From NCBI GenBank assembly GCA_023678885.1, contig CM042966.1:22086028-22150027 (forward strand): a DNA stretch of 64,000 bases, read 5' to 3'. Numbering within the stretch: position 1 is the first letter of the stretch; each line of letters opens with the position of its first letter. Of this stretch, positions 1 through 12,262 are shown piece by piece. The stretch is from Pogostemon cablin (lineage: Eukaryota; Streptophyta; Magnoliopsida; Lamiales; Lamiaceae). A program made the position numbers and the translations under genes. The notes under the pieces were generated by a model, which did no database searches, was not told where the DNA came from, and saw only the letters and a program-made list of their open reading frames with translations.

Positions 1-1105
1 TAGAATCACATTAGTGCACTTTACGTGTATTGAGCAGGTCCACATAAGATCGTTCGACTTGTACTGTCTATATAGAAGAACTTGATCTCAATTATTATGG
101 ATGTTCGTGCTCTTAATCCCTATACAATAATCTCGATACATAATGTAATATGTATTTTTTTATTCATCAATGGGTGAGATTTACATGTGATTAAATCAAA
201 AAACTCGGTGAGTTGGGAAATAGTAATGTCTCTATGGTGTGTTGTTGATTGTAGAAGGAATCCGTGTCCGATATAGGTTGATGATGTCCCCTTGAGGAGC
301 TTATAAGGATTATCATGTAAACCCTGCAGATTGATTTATTCCGACATGAAATGAGGTTGAGTGGTTCTACTCTCGGATGAGATATTAATTAATGGAGTTG
401 TCAGTAGCTTAATAATTAATGAGCATTGTATATCTTAAACATGGGGAGACTAACGGACTCATAATAAGAAGGAGCCCATAACGTAACTATGGGATTAGAA
501 CGGTAATGCAGTAATAATATTTTAGTGGTATATATTATTATTATTGGACTTAAGTATAAGCTTTGGGCCAAGCTTGGATACTTAAGCCCAATGGAGGCTC
601 AACTCTAATTTCTCCTCCTGGTCCCTGCCGTAGCCCGTATATAAGTCATCTCAACTATCCAGAAACCCTAACTGAAAATTAATTCACACCTAACACTATG
701 AGGAGGGTTAGGGAACAGCAGATTGAGAAGATCTCGAAGATCGCCGCCCATACGACGAGATTGGACTTGGGAATACAACAGAAGATCAGAAGGTTGTTTG
801 CTGCTGCTATCTATCGACTTCCATGATTTTTCTAAAATTGTGTGGAACTCCACACTGGACTTGTGATAAATTGTGGAAAGCCACTGAAGAGAGGATTGTT
901 TTGGCGTATAGATCACTCAAATCGGAGATCGAATGAGGAAGTTATGTCCAAAACGGTGAGGCTGCACAGGCTGCCAGCGAGAATCTTTCTTCTTCAACAT
1001 ACCCTGGTGAAAGGTAATACGTTTCTATGTTTTCTTACTTCCGCTGAATATAGAATCATATGGAACCCTAACAGTTTACGTTAACCAAACGATCGAACAC
1101 CAACA
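1..1105 (+). repeat. 5' LTR of Copia A (partial)
   Basis: This segment aligns collinearly with 8937-10048, with scattered substitutions and a few small indels. It ends in CCAACA at 1105, giving the expected CA terminus. The short reading frames inside it are not genes. Confidence 0.9.
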
Positions 1106-1107
1106 AT

Positions 1108-1119
1108 TGGTATCAAAGC
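1108..1119 (+). other. Primer-binding site of Copia A
   Basis: TGGTATCAAAGC begins two bases after the LTR end. It differs by one base from TGGTATCAGAGC, the common Copia site complementary to initiator methionine tRNA. Confidence 0.85.
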
Positions 1120-1179
1120 TTTGGTTTCGTGGTGAAGCGTGACACGTTAGGCTAGGGTTTATGTGTCGTACATAATGTT

Positions 1180-2700
1180 AGGATTTTAGAACTTGATTTC
1201 TTGTTGAACACCCTAATTGTACACGGCACACATATTGCACCATCGATGGGGATCATTGGACGGTGGCGCGATTGGACCGGTGTCGTGCAAGCGGCGGAGT
1301 ATGGCAACTGCACAGCAATAGTGCACTGCGATGGAACCCGAAGGCGGATGATCGATGATGGTGAAGCCTCGCATAACGGTACTATGAGTGTCGATGAACG
1401 ATGGCAACGCGGGTGTACGGTGGTAGTGATGATGCGACGTGGACACACATTGCCTTGCCTGAAAAGCGGTGACGTGACGACAGTTGCACCGTGATGTTGT
1501 TTGTGATGAACATCGCCAAGACGATGGCATGGAGAGGCAATGGTGCGCGAACCCTGTAGGATGCGGCTGACATGATCGGCGTGTGAACCACGTCATAATC
1601 GGCCGGCATGTGATGGCTGGGTACGCGACGGCAAGCGCTGAAGCTCCTACATCTGATGGCTGGGTCTAGTTTGCAGATGGCTGGGTCCAGTCAGCTAATG
1701 ACGGGTCCAGTCTGCAGATGGATGACTGGGTCAGGTGTGCTGATAGCTGTGTCCAGTCTGCAGATGGCTGGGTCGGGTCTGGCCACGTTTCGAGCGAGTT
1801 TGCCACGTTTCCGGTAGCCCAACACCCAACAGCATAGAGCTTGGGAAGCTCGGATCCGGTCAAAATCCGAAGAACAAGGAGCACTCAACTACTAGTCTAG
1901 TAGTTGTTTTTTTCTATTAGTTTGCGATGCGAACAGGAGTTCCGATCGGGTCTGAATAAGATTTCGATCGGGGCTGGTGTGTTTTTGGTTGGGTCACACG
2001 ACATTCCGAGAGGGACTTCAACGCGATTCCAGACGAGTCCCCTTGGAGTGTTGGGCAAGCCTGCAGCTAGATGTCGTGTCTCCAGCAAGGGGATGTTGTG
2101 GCGAGATCGAAGAACATTGCTTGACGATTGGGTGCATGCGGCAGCGATGGGCTTGCGGCACAAGCCAGGTCAGTGGGGCCTGTCTGTGCAGGCGGCACGA
2201 CCTGCCAGTGTCGGTAGCGCGAGTGGCGGCATTTGGTAGCACGTCCTGGAGGGCGTGGCCTGCACGATGAAGACATGGGCTGACGGCGGTTGCAGCGCGA
2301 GCAATTGAATGATGGGCGAGGCGAGCGGCAATATGTGTGTGAGGCAGGATGGGCAGCACGAGCACTCACAGCCGTCGGCACGACTGCCGGCAAAAGAGGA
2401 CACGACTCGTGCCTAGAAGCTTAGATTTCGGTGATGGATTGTGGCTGTAGCACGGTCAGCGGGGACGTCGGCACGACAGGAGAAGTGTGGCAGCGCAAAC
2501 GATGGCGGGAGGCCACATGAGTCACGCCGGTGATACTTTGGCGAAGTTGTTAGCGTTCTCAGCAGCGACATTGACACGGCTGGGAGGAATAGGTGGCACC
2601 AGATTGCGGCACGAGTCGTGCCGGCGACCGGCATGACCAGCGGCATTTTTCCAACAGAAGGATCATGTATGATGGTGTCTAGGGTTGTGGCAGTGGATCA
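1180..2700 (+). other. GC-rich untranslated leader of Copia A
   Basis: Between the primer-binding site and the gag remnant is a stretch that is clearly richer in G and C than the rest of the window. It has many open frames on both strands, as GC-rich DNA does by chance, and none shows a recognisable domain. At 1655-1780 a degenerate GATGGCTGGGTCCAGT-type unit recurs about five times. At 2190-2640 the palindromic word GGCACGAC/GTCGTGCC recurs. I treat it as non-coding element leader; a captured host fragment is possible but nothing shows it. Confidence 0.6.
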
Positions 2701-2997
2701 TCATCGATTACTTATCGAACAAGACATCATTTTAATCACTGGAGTGTTGATCAAGTCAGTCTATTTTAGGCAATTTAATTCCTTATATATAAATGTTATA
2801 ATTGATTTAATTAATTGATTATTGTTATATATGTTATGCATGATTCTCTGTGATTTACTGTCTTATTTGCCGTAATAGGAGTATGCTAGGTTGCGTATTT
2901 TATTGTTGAATATTATATAAATGTAAAAACCCTCGGTGTTAAATAACTAAGTGGGAGAGGGGATTGGTAATAAATTCCCACCGCCTCCATTATTGAT

Positions 2998-3205
2998 TTG
3001 TAAGTGATGTGAGTAAACTTACGTGTTGGCATAGACCTTCCTCCCCATCGGATGAGTTTATTCATGGATCACTAGTACAGACTATATTAAATAATTATTG
3101 TTTGTAATGTGATGCACATGAACTTGCATGTTGGCATTGACCTTCCTCCCCATCGGATGAGTTTATATGCGGATCACTGTACAAACTTATAGTTGATGAC
3201 TGTAG
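2998..3205 (+). repeat. 104-bp direct repeat, two units
   Basis: Two adjacent units share the core CTTCCTCCCCATCGGATGAG (3037-3056 and about 3140-3159), with similar flanks. A third partial match, CTCCCCATCGG, occurs near 3314. The repeat lies in the Copia A leader and has no coding signal. Confidence 0.8.
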
Positions 3206-3700
3206 GAAGTTATCCGAGCGTGGGTGTACTTCTCCATCTGTAACGTACATAAGCTTGCGCTTTGGACTTTGGGTCAAATAATGGTGTACACTTATATGCA
3301 AATAATAAGTATGCTCCCCATCGGAGTCACTGTTGTTATTTGCATGGCTAAAGAGGAACCGACTATTAATTATTTTGTCATGAGTTAGGTTGACAAATGA
3401 AATTAATGGGTAAAATCTTCTCTTGTAAATGTTCGGGTTTGTAAACGTCCACACTATCGTGGCTTGCAGACTCACGGTGCTTGAGATCTCGGTGAATTTT
3501 ATATTTATATAGTTTTGAGGGAATCAATATAAATGAATAAATTCGAAGATTTGATCGGTATATTTATGTGATTCTCTGAATTTTCAAAATGGTTTTATCT
3601 CACTTATTGTTGACTAAAAGAAATTATATTTATTGGTCCAAAATTAGATGATTAAAAAGAATCTTGGTTTCGATTTTACTGCTTAGAAAAACATGTGTTC
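3206..3700 (+). other. Copia A leader, no gene seen
   Basis: This is ordinary AT-rich retrotransposon sequence between the direct repeat and the gag remnant. The reverse-strand open frame at 3095-3475 has no recognisable domain and I do not call it. Confidence 0.5.
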
Positions 3701-6085
3701 TCACTAAGGATGTTCCATGATGCCTATTAAAGCCTCTAGTGGAGAGGTGAGAGGTTCATAGAAATATGATGGTCTCATGCGACTCTTCGGATACTTGAGT
3801 AAGATAAGAAAGGCAAGAGGTCATGGATAAGTTGATGAATGAATTGGGAATGCTTAGAGTAGAAATTTAAGGGGAAACATAGATCAATTTATTCTTCATA
3901 ATTTTCCTGGATGTTTTGAGCAAGTTCTACCTGAAATACGAGAGGTTGTATATGGTGAGGAACTTCTGACAAAACATGTGGCGAAAGAAATCCAATTTCA
4001 TCAAGATGTGAATAAGGTTAGTATCTCATTCACTAGTCGTTGAAGCATGATTAATGATGACATTTACTGACACGTTGTGTGTAGATACCGGAATCACTAA
4101 AAGCCTGCAACTAAGTGATGATGAGATTGTAATATACATGGGTAATACCACGAGAGTAGTGGGAGTTTTTATTTATCTTACGATATGAATAAACGTTTGA
4201 TTATGAGAAATTATCTTTACGTACGTTTTCATAAAAAGAATTTCATTTCAGTTTCTATGCATTTACGGATGGATACTCCATTTCATTTAAATGACATGGT
4301 CATAGTAATGAGGAATGGAGCTATAATATGTTGTTGTATGTTGGTGATAATTTGTACACTCTTAAATCATGTTTATCCCACAGATGCAACAAATTGAAAT
4401 TAATAACGCATCTTCTAATCCTAATAAGAGAAAGACTTTTATGGAAATGGTTAGATAGATGAGTTATTTGGAATTACTAAATTCATTTTATAGGTATGCC
4501 TTAGAAATAGCATGTCGTATAACGTTTGTCTGTTTGTGGGATATCCTAGAAAAATGAAGGGTGATGATTTATTTAGTCCAAAAGATAGAAAGGTGATTGT
4601 TAACACAAACGCTAGATTTTTGAAAAAGGACTATGTATTAAATCATATACCCATGTATAAGTTGTTCTAAAGGAAGTGAGAGGGAAAACACAGAGTATAG
4701 TACCAATGTACAAGAGGATATAGCACAAGTAAACTGCATCGCGTGTCACATCTGATACACAATTGCATGTAGCGTCTTGTCATAGTGGGAGGGTTGTTCT
4801 ACAACCCGATAGATTTACGTTTTGGGAGGGTCGTAAGACTTGGTCCCTAGTAAATATAGAATTGACCCACGGATACGACGAAACACTACAAGATAAAAAT
4901 ACGATATCTTAGCAAGTTGCAATGATTTCTGAATTAGAATCTATGGATTCTAAATTAGATCTGGGAGCTTGTAGAACTACCAAATGGTGTAAAAGCCATT
5001 GGAAGTGCTCATACAAAATAAAAGAGGATCAAATTGTAAGGTGAAAACCTTGGAAGCAAAGCTTGTTGCGAAAAGGTACACTCAGAAAGAAAGGGTTCGA
5101 TTATGAGAAACCTGTTCGCCGGTAGCTATGCTTATATTGATCCAAATTCTTTTATCTGTTGCTAATCATATTGATTATGAGGAATAACAAATAGATGTCA
5201 AGACAGCTTTCCTGAATGGAAGTCTTGAGTAAAACATCTATGTGAAGTAGCTAGAGTGATTCATTGCAAAGAACTAAGAACATTTGAGTATAAGATTAAA
5301 AGTGTCCATCGATGGACTAAAGCAAGATTTAAGAGCATGAAACATCCGTTTTGATGAGGAAATCCAGTGATATGGATTTATTCAATGCGCAGATGTGTCT
5401 TGTGTATTGAAAAAGAGTGAGGGAAATATGGTGGTATGTCTTGCACTGTACGTAGATGATATTTTGCTTATTGGAGACAATGAAAGATTATTGTCGGTCG
5501 TATGGGTATGGTTGATAAAGCAGTATGAAATGAAGGACTTAAGAGAAGAAAAAAAATCCTTTTGATAACAGTAATATGGATCACAAGAAAGGATGTTATG
5601 CTTGTCTCAAGCTTCATGAAATAATACGATCCTTACTTGTTTTAGCATGTGACTTATATAAGAAAATGTGTCTTGAGACACAAAAGAAGATAAAGGTGAT
5701 GAAGGCGGTTCCTTATGCTTCGGCGAATAAGGAAGCTTAATCAATGGAAAGCTATGTACGAGAACAGATATTTGTTTTGCTAAACGCATGGTCAGTGGGT
5801 ATCAAGGTAACTCGAAATAGAATGTTGAAATGTGGTAATAAATATAAGTATGCACTTGAAAAGGACCAAAAATTATATGTGGACTTACCGAACAGATTCA
5901 CTGCTTCTTATGAGTTACATAGATTAAGATTTTTCAAATCAGATAGGGACGGCAGTAAATCTACCTCAAGGTTATGTGTTTAATTTTAGGAAGTAGAGTC
6001 ATAAATGGAGGAGTGTTATATAGAAATATATTTCGGACTCTACCATGGAAAAATGATAAAATTAGAGCCTCTGAGGCAGCCAAAG

Positions 6086-8310
6086 TGTCACGCCCCGACC
6101 CCAGACAGAACGCGACAACCGCCACGTTAACCATAAATTTCGCAGAATGGGTGCACTCCACTCCACAAAGTTTATAGAAAACGTAAGGCTTGCTATCAAG
6201 TACCTGTAGAGCTGAACAACTGATAACAACGGGTACAACCCGAGGACATCATCTCAAAAAGTATCAACAAGGATTTACAAAGGTAAAAAATACAACAGTG
6301 TAACTTAGTTTAAAGAAAATATACATGAACGATATAACATCGCGAAGGTACAAAAAGAACTTCAAGGGGGTCACCAAATATAAACTATACAATCTCGCCA
6401 ATGAATCCGTCAATTTACATAAAAGAGAAAGTACCCAAAACACGGATTGGATGACGAGCAAACGATAGGAAAACCTCCAACCAAAACGATATCAACAGCC
6501 TGAAAAGGAAAGAATGATGGGGGGTGAGCAAAACCACTAGCCCAGTGAGGTGATAAGCCGGTCACCCCGACCCTTATACGAAGCATGTACTCCCACTCGC
6601 GGTTCATAACATAAAATCCCACAATTCGTCCCACAATAATTATTCTCACTCAGTGTACATATTAATGAAAATAAAAACCTTAGTGCACATTTATGAATAA
6701 CACAATTAGTTCGAACAACATGTTATCACATAAAAGACGCGTGGGTAGTCAATATCCTCCTCGAACTGAGCTCTCCGTCGAGAGACAGTCCAAGCCCGTC
6801 ACCGTTACTCTAGATAAAATGCACATTAATATTCTTTCTCAATATGCCAAGTGCTAAAGTTCACAATTCAATATCGACGTGAATACTTGAAATGATCAAA
6901 CATATAAACATATATGACATGCATGTCCCACACCGGTGACGTTGACTGAGTCTATAATAGACTAATCCATCTTACGATCACCCTCCAGAGTATCAGTATT
7001 TGGCAAATGGACAGGTGCCCCGTTATATCTAACTCACCCGGGTTTGCCAATCCCGGGCAACTTGGTTGTCACTCTAACTCACCCGAACCGCGACAATTCG
7101 GGCTACTTAACCAATGTCGCTCCAACTCACCCGAACCGTGACCAATTCGGGCTACTTAACCTTGGTACCAGGCATACATATGCATGTGCATCATAAGATG
7201 AATAACGACTCAAGTTAGAGTCTTAATTGACACACAAGAATAACCAGAAATCAATAATACTCATAAAATGGCTAACATGACTCTAACCAGAGCAATCGAG
7301 CCAATCAGGCTCTTTACCACATAACACAATACCAAATAATTTTCTTATCAATTAACTAAAACTAAAATAAATGCACATTTATCGAGGGTCCACACTTCCC
7401 ACAAGAGAAGGCGTTCCCGAATTATCAACTCACAAGGAAGTGATTAACTCTCTCCGGAATCTGAAGTCGGTCCCTTGCCCTTCGTCGATGGTTCTTTACC
7501 TAGAAAGGAGATGAGCAATTAATGACAAATTAAATATAACTAACTATTAGCGTTAACATCCCTTTCATTGCTAAAAACAAATCATAATCGAGTTCGAACG
7601 AGTCGATATTAAATAAAAATGGCATGTAACTCCTTAACATCAGTTCCCAATCCCATATAACCGTTTCAATACATTACCTAAACGAAACGATAAAAAAATA
7701 AGTTTGAATTCGACATAAAATTTCTGAAATTTTCCAGCTAGCGGCAGTTTACGAGAAAAATCATAACTAATTGTAGAATAATCGGATTGAGGCGTTTCAA
7801 GTGGCTACGGAAAGCTAACGAGTTCAGCTACGTACAGAAATTAAGTTTGCAAACTTTCGAGGGTAATAGCTATGTCAAAATCAGTTCGAACAGTCTGCAA
7901 ATTACCCACATACCAAAAAGAAAAACCCCACAAAATTACAAAATCATGGAAGAAGGAAGCTTAATTCACACACCACTTACCTCAAAACAACTTAAAAATC
8001 ACCTAGGATGAGGGTTGTAAGGGAGAATTTGATCAACAAGGGTTTCTCCTCTTCCTCTCTTCTTTCCCCTCTTTTGCTTTTCTTCTCCCGTTCTTCTCTC
8101 TCTTTTTTTTTTTTAACTTTAGCCTTACTAATTATATATCAGGTCATTTAAGTGGACTGAAACTTTGGGCCACAAAATAAATAAATAAATAAGTTTGGGC
8201 TTTCTAAAAAAATCTAGTTGGGCTTAATTGGGCTGGCCTTTTGGGCTATAAAAATAAATAAATAGATTTTGGGCTTTCTAAAAAAAATCTAGTTGAACTA
8301 AGATATTATA
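6086..8310. mobile_element. 2.2-kb non-coding insertion in Copia A (possible solo LTR)
   Basis: The insert is bounded by a perfect 5-bp duplication, CAAAG, at 6081-6085 and 8311-8315. It starts TGTCACGCCCCGACC and ends ATATTATA. A 5-bp duplication and a TG start fit a solo LTR of a retrotransposon, but the last two bases are TA rather than CA. I find no protein domain; the 7787-8011 frame is short and unsupported. Internal landmarks are three ~45-bp units at 7028-7166, a pyrimidine-rich tract at 8030-8116, and a duplicated GGGCTTTCTAAAAAAA block at 8198-8300. Orientation and superfamily are unresolved. Confidence 0.7.
7028..7166. repeat. ~45-bp tandem repeat, three units
   Basis: The phrase AACTCACCCG(A/G) followed by a CGGGCTACTTAACC-type ending recurs three times in succession with small differences. 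It lies inside the 6086-8310 insertion. Confidence 0.75.
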
Positions 8311-8643
8311 CAAAGTATTTATATGACTCTAGAAACTTCATGATGGACTACGAAGTGTTTCTAAGTTTGCCCAAGATTATCACAATTTATTGTGATAATA
8401 ATGGTGCAGTTGCAAACTTGAAGGAATCACGAGCCCATAAGCAATTAAATACATAGAGCGCGAGTATCAACTGTTACAAGAAATCGTATGATGAGAGAAA
8501 GGTTGTTGTCGCCTAGATTGCATCGGATGATAACCTAGTAAATTCATTTACAAGGACCTTAAGGCGAGAGCTTTTGATGGTCGTATAGTGGAGTGAGAAT
8601 CAGATGTATGACAGTGGACATGACAACATAGTCTTTTAGTATA

Positions 8644-8653
8644 AGTGGGAGAT
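8644..8653 (+). other. Polypurine tract of Copia A
   Basis: AGTGGGAGAT lies immediately before the TGTTGGA start of the 3' LTR, the usual position for the plus-strand primer in Copia elements. Confidence 0.8.
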
Positions 8654-10048
8654 TGTTGGATTGTATACTAAAAGTTTAACATTTTGTATGAACAATGTTA
8701 TAACAATTTATTTGAAATGAGAATCATATGATCAAATGATTGCGTCTTATAATTTATTTATATATATGATGCAATAGTCCACTTACTTTATACTGTAGAT
8801 AATATATTGTGCGGCAACATGCGAAAGATCATATTATCGGTTTCCTTATAAATTATAAATAGATGCTCTCAACCGAGATAGACGGGGACTCTCTATCGGG
8901 ATGGTTGTAGTGTGATTTGGTATTAATTTGTCTTGACTATGAATCACATTAGTGAACTTTACGTGTATTGAGCAGGACCGCTTGAGATCGTTCGACTTGT
9001 ACTGTCTATATAGAAGAACTTGATCTCAGTTATTATGGATGTTCGTGCTCCTAATCCCTATACAATAACCTCGACACGTTAGGCAGTATGTATTTTTTTG
9101 ATTCATCAATGGGTGAGATTTACATGTGATTAAATCAACAAACTCGGTGAGTTGGGAAATAGTGATGTCTCTATGGTATGCTGTTGATTGTAGAAGGAAT
9201 TCATGTCCGATATAGGTTGATGATGTCCCCTTGAGGAGCTCATAAGGATTATCATGTAAACCCTGCAGGTGGATTTATTCCGGCATGATAATGAGGTTGA
9301 GTGGTACTACTCTCGGATGAGATATTAATTAATGGAGTTGTCAGTAACTTAATAATTAATGAGCATTGTATATCTTAAACATGGGGAGACTATCGGGTAC
9401 ATAATAAGAAGAAGCTCATAACGTAATTATGGGATTATAACGGTAGTGCAGTAATAATATTTTAGTAGTATATATTATTATTATTGGACTTAAGTATAAG
9501 CTTTGGGCTAAGCTTGGATACTTAAGCCCAATGGAGGCCCAACTCTAATTTCTCCTCCTGGTCTCTGTTGTAGCCCATATATAAGTAATCTTAACTGTCC
9601 AGAAATCCTAACTGAAAAGTAATTCATGCCTAAAACTGTGAGAAGGGAGAGAGAATAGTAGATTGAGAAGATCTCGAAGATCGTCGCTCACACGACGTCG
9701 AGATTAGACTTGGGAATACAACAGAAGATCAGAAGGTTGTTTGCTGCTGCTGTCCGTCAACTTCTATGATTTTTCTAAAGTTGTGTGGAACTCCAAACTG
9801 GACGTGTGATACACCGTTGAAAAGCCACTGAAGAGATAATTGTTTTAGCGCATAGATCACTAAAATCGGAGATTGGATGAGGAAGTTATTTCCAAAACGG
9901 TGAGGTTGCGCAGGCTGCCAGCGAGAATCTTTCTTCTTCAACATACCCTGGTGAAAGGTAATATATTTCTATGTTTTCTTGCTTCAGCTGAATATAGAAT
10001 CATATGGAACCCAGCGGTTCACGTTAACCAAACGATTGAACGCCAATA
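8654..10048 (+). repeat. 3' LTR of Copia A
   Basis: This 1395-bp LTR begins TGTTGGAT. It is collinear with the 5' LTR up to CGCCAATA at 10048, where the 5' LTR has CACCAACA, so the terminal CA has mutated to TA. Sequence after 10048 belongs to a LINE. Confidence 0.88.
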
Positions 10049-11230
10049 TTTCTTTCAACACAAAGCTAGTTTAGCCTTTCTAATCATAACTGCCTCATTT
10101 TTCAGTCATAAATTCTTTGAATCATGGATGTGAGAACCACGCATTTTCCAATTGCGTTATGTGGAGACCAAGTTGAAAAGAATTTCGCCATTTAATAAGT
10201 CAATAATTGCTTATTAAACATCTATTCAATATGCTTTTACATGAACCTTCTAGCCTATACCAAGTATAAAGCCTCTCATGTAAGGGTAAGTCAATGAGTC
10301 CGGACTGCCGAATGAAGCTATCATGAAAAGCTTCAATATCCCTTCTACAAGATAATGCTCTGAACCCTGCTATTTCAGTTACCATTCTTATTGAGTTAAA
10401 ATCACCTGCCAAACAAATAAATGATGCCGAGTTTTTAGAGATGACATATAGCAGCCTATCCCATAGAGCAATTCTATCTACCAAACTGCACGGAGCATAA
10501 ATATTAATGAGTATACATTATGTCCTCTCTACTCCCTAAAACACATTCAAAATGAGGGTCTCTTGCATATGCCAAGAACATGATATAGAAAAACACTCAT
10601 TATTCCACAAAGATATCATTCCCCTATTTTACCTACTACACCTCTGTAAACCCAACCAAATTTAGCTTCTCCCCAAATTGATTTACATAACTCTACATCA
10701 ATCACTTCCTTTATAGTCTCTTAAATCATACAGAGTTCAACTTTCTTGCTTCTGATTAAATCCTCAATATCCTTACATTTTGCCCGACACCCCAATCCTC
10801 TAATATTATATGGCAAAACCTTTATAGATGATCACTTATTGGTTTTCCCTTGACTACATCATCCAAAAAAAAAATTGAAGAAGAATTTATTTTAGCTAAC
10901 CTTGATATAATTTGTTCATCCTCTCCTCTAGATTCTATGCCAATTGATTTACCACTAGGCCACATTAGTCTGCTTCCATTCTCATCTGGTGTGAATGTTC
11001 CTCATTTGCAATAGATGAAGCAACCCTAACATTTCGAGTCTCTTTAAACATATATGTCTCCAAAGAATAAAGGTTGAAACAAATTTCTCAAACCTATTCA
11101 TATCAACTTTCTTCCTCATTTTCTTAGACAGCATAAACTTTTTCTTGTAATTTAGAGTAGCTCCTATTTTTTCTCGATTTATATTAAGCTCAGTATCACT
11201 AGAAATCAAACAATTTGCAAAAAAAAAATC
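10049..11230 (-). pseudogene. LINE fragment: ORF2 endonuclease region
   Basis: Read on the minus strand, this is the start of a plant L1-type LINE ORF2. Near 10680-10830 is the endonuclease start (NIRGLGCRAK, then DLIRSKKVELC and a stop). At 10200-10484 an open stretch contains LAGDFNSIR and LYTWYRLEG, landmarks of the AP-endonuclease fold. Beyond 10200 the frame continues with stops (LENAWFSHP, SFVLKE) right up to 10049, where Copia A begins. The 10840-11210 part reads as the low-complexity linker between ORF1 and ORF2. The gene is broken by stops and truncated at the Copia junction. Confidence 0.8.
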
Positions 11231-11779
11231 ATACCTCTGTTCTCACTGATATTGAGATTTGGTTGGTAAAGAAAATGTACTTTATTTGTAGGTAACACAC
11301 TTTTTGGACATAAAGTGTGTACTGATTCGGGGTGAACGGTATGGTATAACAAAGATTTTAAGTTATATCGTATAACATACCTAAAATATCGGTATTAGAA
11401 AATTCATACTTTTATCAAATCAAAAGTTTCAGTATACCGAAATTTCAGTGTAGGAAAATTTCATACCTTTTACTTACCGATATCTAGTATACCTTACCAT
11501 ATTGATTTTTCGATAAATATCGTCAATACTGGACGTTCGATATGTCGTTTTATATGTACTATCTAATGTACCGTTTAAAAACATCATAAATTTAAAATGA
11601 CAACAACAAAATCTCATTAATCCACCGTAAACTACAATAAAATTGATTAAAACAAATATGTACATAATTCACAAATTACAAACAATATGGGAAACAAATA
11701 CAATTCAAATTTAAAAACATTAATAAAATATAATAAATTTAACAGTCTAATTATAGTGCACGAGTGTACTGAGAACCTA
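11231..11779. repeat. AT-rich DNA with TATACCG-type repeat element
   Basis: No gene is visible. At about 11320-11560 words such as GGTATACCG, ACCGATAT and TCGATAAAT recur in both orientations. Similar wording occurs at 25430-25615, so this is probably one old MITE family present twice. Confidence 0.45.
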
Positions 11780-11815
11780 CTAGTTGTTAATACGTGTTTC
11801 GCACGTTGCATGCAC
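11780..11815 (-). mobile_element. Helitron-like 3' end
   Basis: Read on the minus strand, a short hairpin (CGTG-CGAAA-CACG) is followed after about ten bases by CTAG and then T. This is the terminal arrangement of plant Helitrons and resembles the ends of the two Helitrons called below. I cannot find the matching 5' end, so the extent is unknown. Confidence 0.45.
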
Positions 11816-11993
11816 GTTATACTTTGTATTTTTTTCCCTTAGTTTTCTTTTATTTAAAAAATAAAGTTATGAAAAGTTATTTTTCAACTTAGTTATGATC
11901 ATTTAAGTAAATCATTTTTTTATTAGTTGCATTAAAACATTTTTATATATAATATTTTTGTTTTATGATATTTATCCAATTTATCAAGGAATA

Positions 11994-12262
11994 CTCTCTT
12001 GTGAGACGGGTATATGTGAGATGGATTGTGAGACGGGTCAACACATTATTAAAGTATAATTTTTATATAACTTATATATTTATTGGTAGTTAAAGTATGT
12101 TTGTAGTGAATCATACTATAACACTTTAGAATATACTTTAATTCATTATTTATCATACTTAAAAAACCATAATTTAACCACAAATTAGCATATATTTACC
12201 TTTATAACAATCTTACTTTAATAGGGGGTCAATCCGTCTTACAACTCGTCTCACAAGAAACT
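11994..12262. mobile_element. MITE of the TTGTGAGACG family
   Basis: The left end reads CTCTTGTGAGACGGG and the right end, on the opposite strand, TTTCTTGTGAGACGAG, so the segment is an inverted-repeat element of about 270 bp with an AT-rich centre. Related ends recur at 39504-40112, 40238-47046 and 53868-54068. Confidence 0.65.

Larger units (their letters stand above)
3700..8640 (+). pseudogene. Copia A gag-pol polyprotein remnant
   Basis: Translated pieces in shifting frames match Copia polyprotein landmarks. A gag-like piece lies near 3830-3990. The end of integrase is visible at about 4526-4670 (VCLFVGYP, then NARFLKKDYV). Reverse transcriptase shows IDVKTAFLNG at 5191-5220, with a stop soon after, and YVDDILLIGD at 5449-5478, so the catalytic aspartate pair is still readable. 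RNase H shows YCDNNGAVAN at about 8388-8417. Many stops and frameshifts break the frame, and the 6086-8310 insertion splits the codons just before RNase H. Removing that insertion in silico restores a continuous SEAAK-type context across the junction. No functional product is expected. Confidence 0.88.
1..10048 (+). mobile_element. Copia LTR retrotransposon A, 5' end outside window
   Basis: This is a decayed Ty1/Copia-type retrotransposon. Sequence 1-1105 repeats 8937-10048, so these are the two LTRs; about the first 285 bases of the 5' LTR lie left of the window. A primer-binding site follows the 5' LTR and a purine tract precedes the 3' LTR. Between them are broken gag, protease, integrase, reverse transcriptase and RNase H remnants in that order, which is the Copia order. 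Sequence beginning at 10049 continues a LINE reading frame on the other strand, so the element appears to have landed in a LINE. A second insertion (6086-8310) lies inside its pol region. The element has no intact frame and cannot be autonomous. Confidence 0.9.

Noticed and set aside
1152..2646. Overlapping open frames on both strands of 65-127 residues
   Set aside because: They lie in GC-rich retrotransposon leader where stops are rare by chance; no domain, and frames overlap on all strands.
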